From Lachnospiraceae bacterium (GTDB lineage Bacteria > Bacillota > Clostridia > Lachnospirales > Lachnospiraceae), in the NCBI GenBank assembly GCA_022790905.1, contig JAAVYC010000122.1, positions 1 to 16,384 on the forward strand: a stretch of DNA of 16,384 nt, read 5' to 3'. Each line of letters opens with the position of its first letter. Within the stretch, counting starts at the first letter, position 1. The notes under the pieces are model-generated. The model had not been told where the DNA came from. It was given only the letters and a program-made list of their open reading frames with translations, and ran no database searches. Positions 1 to 5,281 of this stretch are shown in pieces. The translations under genes were made by a program, and so were the position numbers.

Positions 1-30
1 AAGAGAACATTAGCAATCAATAAGAAATAA
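1..30 (+). CDS. rpsM: 3' end of ribosomal protein S13 gene (partial)
   Basis: The first nine codons read KRTLAINKK followed by TAA. This fits the basic C-terminal tail of bacterial S13 (typically GPKRT followed by a lysine-rich end), and S13 is the expected gene immediately before S11 in the alpha operon. Only the last codons are inside the window. The call rests on the tail and on gene order, so it is likely but not proven. Confidence 0.72.
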   Translation, partial: KRTLAINKK

Positions 31-74
31 CATGAAACCAATAGTATAAATATTAGAACTTTGGTTAGTTTATT

Positions 75-470
75 ATGTCTAAAAAAGTTAATAAAAAAGT
101 GACAAAAATGCGTGTAAAGAAAAACGTTGAACGTGGACAGGCACATATTCAGTCTTCTTTTAACAACACGATTGTTACAATTACAGATGCTGAAGGAAAT
201 GCTTTATCATGGGCAAGTGCCGGTGGTCTTGGATTTAGAGGTTCAAGGAAATCTACTCCTTATGCTGCACAGATGGCAGCAGAGACTGCTACAAAAGCAG
301 CACTCGTGCACGGATTAAAAACAGTAGATGTTATGGTAAAAGGACCGGGTTCAGGGAGAGAGGCGGCAATTCGCGCGCTTCAGGCTTGCGGTTTGGAAGT
401 TTTGAGCATCAAAGATGTAACTCCTGTACCACACAATGGTTGTCGTCCACCAAAACGCAGAAGAGTTTAA
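75..470 (+). CDS. rpsK: 30S ribosomal protein S11
   Basis: This encodes S11 of the small ribosomal subunit platform, where it contacts 16S rRNA near the E site and the mRNA exit. The 131-residue product has the usual bacterial length, starts MSKKVNKKVTKMRVKKNV and contains the family blocks GQAHIQSSFNNTIVTITD (about 21-39), the central SWASAGGLGFRGSRKSTPYA stretch and the C-terminal DVTPVPHNGCRPPKRRRV, which is almost invariant. It lies 44 bases after the putative rpsM stop and 19 bases before rpsD. Oddly, no Shine-Dalgarno sequence is visible before this ATG; the upstream bases are AT-rich (ttggttagtttatt), unlike the strong sites before rpsD, rpoA and rplQ. The start is fixed by homology of the N-terminus. 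Confidence 0.97.
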   Translation: MSKKVNKKVTKMRVKKNVERGQAHIQSSFNNTIVTITDAEGNALSWASAGGLGFRGSRKSTPYAAQMAAETATKAALVHGLKTVDVMVKGPGSGREAAIRALQACGLEVLSIKDVTPVPHNGCRPPKRRRV

Positions 471-489
471 TTAGGAGGGAGATTCTAAG

Positions 490-1083
490 ATGGCAGTAAA
501 TAAAACACCAGTCCTGAAAAGATGCAGATCTTTGGGTTTGGATCCAGTATATTTAGGATATGACAAAAAGTCCAAGAGAGAATTGAGAAGAGCAAACCGG
601 AAAATGTCCGAGTATGGTCTTCAGTTGAGAGAGAAACAGAAAGCAAAATTCGTTTACGGAGTATTGGAGAAACCTTTCCGTAATTATTATAAAAAAGCGG
701 ATAAGATGAAAGGCCAGACGGGTACGAACCTGATGGTGCTTTTAGAGAGAAGACTTGACAATGTAGTTTTCCGTTTAGGTTTTGCGAGAACTAGAAGAGA
801 AGCGAGACAGATTGTAGACCATAAACATGTAATGGTGAATGGAAAGCAAGTAAACATCCCATCCTACTTGATCAAAGCGGGAGATGTGATTGAAATCAAA
901 GAAAAGTGCAAAGGATCCCAGAGATACAAAGATATCTTGGAAGTTACAGGAGGAAGATTAGTTCCGGAATGGCTTGACGTAGATCAGGAGAACTTAAGCG
1001 GAACCGTAAAGGAGTTACCTTCAAGAGAAGCAATCGACGTACCTGTTGACGAGATGCTCATTGTCGAATTGTATTCTAAGTAA
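490..1083 (+). CDS. rpsD: 30S ribosomal protein S4
   Basis: This encodes S4, a primary 16S rRNA binding protein that nucleates assembly of the 30S body and in many bacteria represses its own operon. The 197-residue product begins MAVNKTPVLKRCRSLGLDP and has the N-terminal S4 region (about 1-90) followed by the S4 RNA-binding fold (about 90-150, RRLDNVVFRLGFARTRREAR and HVMVNGKQVNIPSY). It has a single N-terminal cysteine, so it is the form without a zinc-binding cysteine cluster. A strong ribosome binding site (taggaggg) precedes the ATG. It sits between rpsK and rpoA as in the standard Firmicutes alpha operon and is presumably cotranscribed with them. Confidence 0.98.
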   Translation: MAVNKTPVLKRCRSLGLDPVYLGYDKKSKRELRRANRKMSEYGLQLREKQKAKFVYGVLEKPFRNYYKKADKMKGQTGTNLMVLLERRLDNVVFRLGFARTRREARQIVDHKHVMVNGKQVNIPSYLIKAGDVIEIKEKCKGSQRYKDILEVTGGRLVPEWLDVDQENLSGTVKELPSREAIDVPVDEMLIVELYSK

Positions 1084-1124
1084 TATGTAAAGCAATGATA
1101 CCCGAAAAAAGGAGGGACTTTGTA

Positions 1125-2084
1125 GTGTTTGAGTTCGAAAGACCAAAAATTGATATCGCTGAAGTTTCAGAAGATAAAAAATATGGCAAATTTGTCGTAG
1201 AACCTCTGGAAAGAGGTTACGGTACAACACTTGGGAACTCTCTGAGAAGAATCATGCTTTCTTCTTTGCCAGGTGCAGCAGTAAGCCAGGTCAAGATTGA
1301 CGGTGTGTTGCATGAATTCTCTTCCATTCCGGGAGTGAAGGAAGATGTAACGGAAATCGTTATGAATATTAAAAATTTGGCAATCAGAAATAACAGCTCA
1401 TCTAACGAGGCAAAAGTTGCTTACATTGAATTTGAAGGCGAAGGCGTGGTAACTGCGGCGGACATTCAGGTGGATTCCGATATTCAGATTATGAATCCGG
1501 AATTGGAAATTGCACATCTGAATGGAGGTGCGGACTGTAAGCTGTACATGGAACTGACCATTACAAAGGGCAGAGGCTACGTCAGCGCGGATAAGAACAA
1601 AAGCGAAGATGTGCCAATTGGTGTCATAGCAGTGGACTCGATCTATACTCCGGTAGAACGTGTGAATTTGACTGTTGCGAATACGCGTGTGGGCCAGATT
1701 ACCGATTATGATAAACTGACTTTAGACGTCTATACGAATGGTGCATTAGAGCCAGACGAAGCAGTCAGTCTTGCAGCAAAGGTGTTAAGTGAACATTTGA
1801 ATTTATTTATTGATCTCTCTGAGAATGCGAAGACGGCAGAGGTTATGATAGAAAAAGAGGATGATGAAAAGGGTAAGGTTCTGGAAATGAACATTGACGA
1901 ATTGGAATTATCCGTCCGTTCTTACAATTGTCTAAAGAGAGCAGGAATTAATACGGTAGAAGAGCTGACAAATCGGACACCGGAAGATATGATGAAAGTC
2001 CGTAATCTAGGACGAAAGTCTTTAGAGGAAGTATTGGCAAAATTAAAAGAGTTAGGGTTACAGCTCAATCAGGGCGAGGAGTAG
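1125..2084 (+). CDS. rpoA: DNA-directed RNA polymerase alpha subunit
   Basis: This is the alpha subunit of RNA polymerase, which dimerises to start core assembly and contacts UP elements and activators through its C-terminal domain. The 319-residue product has the N-terminal dimerisation domain (about 1-230; FVVEPLERGYGTTLGNSLRR, then RVGQITDYDKLTLDVYTNG), an acidic linker and the C-terminal domain (about 250-310; LSVRSYNCLKRAGINTVEEL and VRNLGRKSLEEV). The frame is open from an ATG at 1095, but I choose the GTG at 1125: it gives the normal N-terminus FEFERPKIDI and lies 8 bases after a perfect GGAGGG at 1111-1116, whereas the ATG has no such site and would add ten atypical residues. It lies 41 bases after rpsD. 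Confidence 0.97.
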   Translation: MFEFERPKIDIAEVSEDKKYGKFVVEPLERGYGTTLGNSLRRIMLSSLPGAAVSQVKIDGVLHEFSSIPGVKEDVTEIVMNIKNLAIRNNSSSNEAKVAYIEFEGEGVVTAADIQVDSDIQIMNPELEIAHLNGGADCKLYMELTITKGRGYVSADKNKSEDVPIGVIAVDSIYTPVERVNLTVANTRVGQITDYDKLTLDVYTNGALEPDEAVSLAAKVLSEHLNLFIDLSENAKTAEVMIEKEDDEKGKVLEMNIDELELSVRSYNCLKRAGINTVEELTNRTPEDMMKVRNLGRKSLEEVLAKLKELGLQLNQGEE

Positions 2085-2276
2085 AGTAATCTGAGAGGAT
2101 TTACGTTCTCATGTGGATATTCAACTTCACATAATATCGTATTTGCTCTTACTCATAGCTAAGTCGGTAAGACCAATAAGGCGCGGCGAGGTGGCCCATG
2201 AGTGGTAATAGAAACAGCGTTCGGTAAGTAAGACCAAAGTGCGTGGCCGGATGTTCCACAAATGGAGGATATAAAA
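2085..2276 (+). other. Spacer before rplQ with a degenerate duplication and small hairpins
   Basis: This long gap inside the alpha operon has no convincing open reading frame. It contains two possible small hairpins (GAGA/TCTC at about 2091-2120 and ATGTG/CACAT at about 2111-2132). After these come two related segments. One starts TCGGTAAG at 2164, the other TCGGTAAG at 2221. Each is followed by GACCAA (2171 and 2232), a GCG-GGC-rich part and a TGG. The second ends in the rplQ ribosome binding site. The arrangement suggests a structured leader or an old local duplication; I cannot assign it to a known RNA family. Confidence 0.45.
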
Positions 2277-2813
2277 ATGGCAAAATATCGTAAATTAGGC
2301 AGAACTTCGGATCAGAGAAAAGCCTTAGTTAGAAATCAGGTAACTGCATTGTTATACAATGGAAAAATCGTTACTACAGAAGCAAAAGCAAAAGAGGTTC
2401 GGAAAGTGGCCGAGGGTTTAATCGCCTTGGCAGTCAAAGAAAAAGATAATTTTGAGGAAGTCACTGTAATGGCAAAGGTTCCTCGCAAAGATGCCGATGG
2501 AAAAAGAGTAAAAGAAGTAGTAGACGGCAAAAAGAAAACGGTATATGATGAAGTGGAAAAGAAGATTAAGAAGGATATGCCTTCCCGTTTACATGCCAGA
2601 AGACAGATGTTAAAAGTTCTTTATCCGGTAAAAGAGGTTCCGACAGAAGGAGCTAAGAGAAAGAAAAACACAAAAGAAGTTGATTTGTGTGATAAGTTAT
2701 TCACAGAAATTGCTCCAAAATATGTAGACCGTAATGGTGGTTATACAAGAATCATTAAAATTGGACAGCGTAAAGGTGACGGTGCCTTAGAGGTTGTACT
2801 TGAATTAGTATAA
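2277..2813 (+). CDS. rplQ: 50S ribosomal protein L17, long form
   Basis: This encodes L17 of the large subunit, located near the peptide exit tunnel. The N-terminus MAKYRKLGRTSDQRKALVRN and the C-terminal GGYTRIIKIGQRKGDGALEVVLELV are diagnostic. At 178 residues it is clearly longer than the roughly 115-125 residues usual in Bacillus or E. coli. The extra length is a charged, lysine-rich insertion in the middle (about residues 60-140, with VPRKDADGKRVKEVVDGKKK and KKIKKDMPSR), which I associate with clostridial L17 proteins. An ATG at 2262 is also in frame, but GGAGGATA just before 2277 and the conserved N-terminus fix the start at 2277. It is the last gene of the operon. Confidence 0.96.
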   Translation: MAKYRKLGRTSDQRKALVRNQVTALLYNGKIVTTEAKAKEVRKVAEGLIALAVKEKDNFEEVTVMAKVPRKDADGKRVKEVVDGKKKTVYDEVEKKIKKDMPSRLHARRQMLKVLYPVKEVPTEGAKRKKNTKEVDLCDKLFTEIAPKYVDRNGGYTRIIKIGQRKGDGALEVVLELV

Positions 2814-2833
2814 AATGAGTGAGATTTTATAGG

Positions 2834-2885
2834 AAAGCCGCAGTAAACAGTGTTTGAAATGTACTGGTTACTGCGGTTTTGTTTT
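2834..2885 (+). terminator. Rho-independent terminator of the alpha operon
   Basis: The arms CCGCAGTAA (2838-2846) and TTACTGCGG (2868-2876) pair perfectly. The stem is extended by a G-T pair and A-T pairs, the loop is about 21 bases, and a T-rich tract (ttttgtttt) follows. It lies 24 bases after the rplQ stop and closes the ribosomal operon. Confidence 0.9.
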
Positions 2886-2936
2886 CATATGGGAAAGTAA
2901 TCGCAGCGCGATGTCTTTTCTAGTCGGAGGTAAATC

Positions 2937-3638
2937 ATGATCAGAATTGGAATATGTGATGATTCAATAGAAGACAGGAAAAGAATGTGTGTAATGCTAG
3001 AAAGATATTTTGAAGATCACTATAAAGAGATGGAATTAATTGAATATGGATCTGGGGAGAGTTTTTTTGAAAATCCAGATGTGGATGTTTTATTTTTGGA
3101 TATTGAGATGATGGATATGAATGGAATTGCTGTAAAAAATAGGCTTCAAAAGGAGCAAACATTGATAAAAATTATCTTTATCACCAGCTATTCGCAATGG
3201 ATGGAAGCGGCATTTGGAAAAAGAGTCTTTGGATTTTTGAAAAAGCCTGTGAGTTATCAAAAATTGTTAGAAAAAATAGAACTTGTCTTGGAGGATATGG
3301 ACGAAGAATATCCCTTGATGGTTGGCAGTTCTATTGCGAAATATTGTATCAGTGCTGGGCAAGTATCGTACATAAAAGCAAATGGAAAATATTGTGATGT
3401 GAAACGTGTAAACGGAGAAACCTGTTTTTCGGACAGAAATATTAGCTCATGGGCTAGGGAGTTAGAAACAAAAGGATTTTACCAATGTCATAGGAGCCAT
3501 CTTGTAAATTTGTATCAGGTAAAAAGAATTGAACAAGATCTTGTTCTACTCAATGGAGAGAAGATTCCTATTAGCAGGAGAACAAGAAAAGATCTGAAAG
3601 ATGTTTACAAAGAATTTATTAAAAAGAAGGCAAGATAG
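2937..3638 (+). CDS. LytTR-type response regulator (AgrA/VirR-like)
   Basis: This is the response regulator of a two-component system. The receiver domain (about 1-120) has the acidic pair D8-D9, the likely phospho-acceptor D55 in VLFLDIEM, T83 and K103-P104. A LytTR DNA-binding domain follows (about 130-230), seen in VSYIKANGKYCDV, the signature FYQCHRSHLVNL and the late ISRR. LytTR regulators such as AgrA, ComE and VirR bind paired direct repeats upstream of target promoters. The start has a good ribosome binding site (cggagg). It lies 21 bases before a GHKL sensor kinase, its evident partner. I see no strong promoter in the 50 bases between the ribosomal terminator and this gene. A specific gene name is not justified. 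Confidence 0.92.
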   Translation: MIRIGICDDSIEDRKRMCVMLERYFEDHYKEMELIEYGSGESFFENPDVDVLFLDIEMMDMNGIAVKNRLQKEQTLIKIIFITSYSQWMEAAFGKRVFGFLKKPVSYQKLLEKIELVLEDMDEEYPLMVGSSIAKYCISAGQVSYIKANGKYCDVKRVNGETCFSDRNISSWARELETKGFYQCHRSHLVNLYQVKRIEQDLVLLNGEKIPISRRTRKDLKDVYKEFIKKKAR

Positions 3639-3659
3639 AGGTAGAGGGGAGGAGACAAA

Positions 3660-4946
3660 ATGTTGGAAGGTATGAGAGTTATTTTAGATTTTTTAGCTGT
3701 TGTTTTATGTGTTGTGGAAGTTTTTCAATTGAAATTGACAAAAAAGAAAATAAGATGGATTGTGGCAATCCCGTTTTTGATAGGAATTTTTGTGATATCT
3801 GGATTTTATGAAAATAATATGTTGCGCTTACCGCTTATGCTATTGTTTATGACAATAACATATATGGGACTTTTATGTGGGCCTTGGATGAAAAAGATTA
3901 CGATATATTTATTTTCTATTTTTAATTTGCACATTATATATTTACTCGTCGAATTATTGATAAAAGCCCTTGGCTTTTATTGTCCGAAAATTCTATATAT
4001 CGCTGAGTTGGTAGAATCTTCTCTGGTGATTATATGTATTATGATTTTTTCCCATATTATAAAGAAAAATAAAAACTGGCCAAAATGGCTGGAAAAGATA
4101 TCAGCAAAATACTACTTTTTTGGCTTTTTGTGTTCCTTTGCGGCATCCGGAATTGCCACCTTTGTGGATACACAGATAAAATATAGCAGTCCGAAAATTC
4201 GGATTACAGTTATGATATTAGTAATCATAATAAGTGTATTTTTATATATGATGGGAGTCGGACTGCTATTCGTAGATTCACTGCGGCAATATTATAAGGA
4301 AGAATGTATTCAAAAGGATGAATATTTACGTCTTTCCAGACTGCATTACAAAAGTTTAATGGAAAATATGAAAGAGGTACGCAAGATGAGACATGATATG
4401 AAAGCACATTTGAGTGCGATGTCCTATCTGACAGAGACGAAAGATTGGAAGAAACTCTCTTCATATTTAGAAAAGACGGGTGGAGAAATATATAGTAGGG
4501 GTGGCCGAATGATAGACGTAAATCACGATTTAGTCAATGCAATTTTGTCGGAGAGTATTGGAAGAGAAGAAGATCTTTCGTTTCAATATGAGGGATATCT
4601 GCCGGATGACATTAAGATAGATGATTACGATTTGTGCACTATTTTTTCTAATCTCATATCGAATAGTATAGAGGCCTGTGAACAATTAGAGGGAATAGAA
4701 AAGAGAATTGTGCTCTGCATTAAAATTTTTCAGAATAATTTATATATTCGTATCGAAAATCCAGTACAAAAAGATGTGGAATTGAAAGAAATTGGAAAGA
4801 AAACATCGAAAGGAGATAAAGTGAATCATGGATATGGAATTCAGAATATTATCACAGCTGTTGAAAAATACCAAGGCGAGGTAGAATTTCGCTGTGAAAA
4901 TAGAATATTTTCGGTGGAAATTATTTTTGTAGATATCTTAGATTAA
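3660..4946 (+). CDS. GHKL-domain sensor histidine kinase (AgrC-like)
   Basis: This is a membrane sensor kinase of the AgrC/ComD type. Residues 1-206 form six or seven hydrophobic segments (around 6-24, 33-49, 57-74, 80-106, 116-134, 150-168, 181-206) with no extracellular domain of size, as expected for peptide-sensing kinases. A linker leads to the histidine box KMRHDMKAHL (likely phospho-acceptor H245). The N-box is FSNLISNSIEAC (N331, N335) and the G-box is HGYGIQNI (about 390-397), typical of HATPase_c_5. A GGGGAGGAG ribosome binding site precedes the ATG, and the gene follows its regulator closely. No AgrB protease or classical AgrD precursor lies next to it; the only peptide-sized gene is at 5036-5101. 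The ligand is unknown. Confidence 0.92.
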   Translation: MLEGMRVILDFLAVVLCVVEVFQLKLTKKKIRWIVAIPFLIGIFVISGFYENNMLRLPLMLLFMTITYMGLLCGPWMKKITIYLFSIFNLHIIYLLVELLIKALGFYCPKILYIAELVESSLVIICIMIFSHIIKKNKNWPKWLEKISAKYYFFGFLCSFAASGIATFVDTQIKYSSPKIRITVMILVIIISVFLYMMGVGLLFVDSLRQYYKEECIQKDEYLRLSRLHYKSLMENMKEVRKMRHDMKAHLSAMSYLTETKDWKKLSSYLEKTGGEIYSRGGRMIDVNHDLVNAILSESIGREEDLSFQYEGYLPDDIKIDDYDLCTIFSNLISNSIEACEQLEGIEKRIVLCIKIFQNNLYIRIENPVQKDVELKEIGKKTSKGDKVNHGYGIQNIITAVEKYQGEVEFRCENRIFSVEIIFVDILD

Positions 4947-4954
4947 CCGTTTAT
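4946..4954 (+). promoter_or_regulatory. Candidate LytTR regulator half-site
   Basis: ACCGTTTAT matches the published consensus for LytTR regulators, [TA][AC][CA]GTTN[AG][TG], at every position. It begins on the last base of the kinase stop codon and lies about 30 bases upstream of the -35 box of the peptide gene. A second, imperfect copy would be around CCGGTT (4970-4975), a centre-to-centre distance of about 24 bases rather than the usual 21-22. A 9-base degenerate motif can occur by chance, so this is suggestive only. Confidence 0.4.
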
Positions 4955-4984
4955 TCCGATATCTGACCTCCGGTTCCGGTTTGA

Positions 4985-5014
4985 TTGAAAAAGGCGAAAT
5001 ATGAGTCATATAAT
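4985..5014 (+). promoter_or_regulatory. Sigma-A promoter of the small peptide gene
   Basis: TTGAAA (4985-4990) and a perfect TATAAT (5009-5014) are separated by 18 bases. The predicted transcript would start near 5020 with a leader of only about 15 bases, beginning practically at the ribosome binding site. The peptide gene can therefore be expressed independently of the regulator and kinase genes. Confidence 0.72.
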
Positions 5015-5035
5015 CAGACAAAGGAGAGGTAACAA

Positions 5036-5101
5036 ATGATGACGTTTTCTGGCCTATATAGGGATATTTGGGAATACATATTTAAGTTATTGGGAAAGTA
5101 A
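5036..5101 (+). CDS. 21-residue amphipathic peptide, possible modulin-like effector or signal
   Basis: A 21-codon reading frame starts with two ATG codons (5036 and 5039), opens as MMTFSGLYRD, closes with IFKLLGK and stops at TAA. AAGGAGAGG at 5021-5029 lies 6 bases before the first ATG, about as good a ribosome binding site as any in the window. On a helical wheel F4, L7, Y8, I11, W12, Y14, I15, L18 and L19 occupy one arc of about 160 degrees, while R9, D10, E13 and K17 fall opposite; only F16 is on the polar side. There is no signal peptide, no double-glycine leader and no cysteine for a thiolactone. The length and the LGK end resemble staphylococcal PSM-alpha peptides. The position after an Agr-like pair suggests a target or ligand of that system. 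A type I toxin or a leader peptide are alternatives. Function is inferred. Confidence 0.65.
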   Translation: MMTFSGLYRDIWEYIFKLLGK

Positions 5102-5116
5102 GAATACTGTATATAA

Positions 5117-5135
5117 TTAACCGGTTATTGGTTAA
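5117..5135. repeat. Inverted and direct repeat TTAACC...GGTTAA
   Basis: TTAACC (5117-5122) and GGTTAA (5130-5135) are inverted copies, and TAACCGGTTA (5118-5127) is itself a perfect palindrome. TAACCGGTTATT also matches TAACCGTTTATT at 4944-4955 at 11 of 12 positions, so related motifs flank the peptide gene on both sides. A TATAAT at 5112-5117 adjoins it, without a convincing -35 box. It may be a protein-binding site, possibly for the LytTR regulator, but this is not established. Confidence 0.4.
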
Positions 5136-5201
5136 GGAAAGAAATGCTTGTGCGAAAAACTGATTTTTTATAGCCTCTACTTTAAAAGCGAAAGAAAAAC
5201 A

Positions 5202-5263
5202 AAAAATTCCTGCGAAAGATTTTTTGAAATGAAGAATTTTATAAATCTTTTACAGGAATTTTT
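5202..5263. terminator. Large bidirectional hairpin terminator between convergent transcripts
   Basis: AAAAATTCCTG (5202-5212) pairs with CAGGAATTTTT (5253-5263), and the inner AAAGATTT (5215-5222) pairs with AAATCTTT (5243-5250), separated by a two-base bulge on each side. The loop is about 20 bases. A-rich and T-rich flanks let it act on both strands, ending the peptide transcript (+) and the mutS2-kinase operon (-), whose last stop codon is only 19 bases away. Confidence 0.8.
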
Positions 5264-5281
5264 GTTTGAAATATCCGTAGA

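Noticed and set aside
2163..2276. Spacer before rplQ as a tRNA or known riboswitch
   Set aside because: No cloverleaf, no T-loop GTTC motif in the right place and no riboswitch core I recognise.
5036..5101. The small peptide as a classical AgrD or ComC precursor
   Set aside because: AgrD needs a cysteine or serine thiolactone centre and an acidic tail, and ComC a double-glycine leader; neither is present in these 21 residues.
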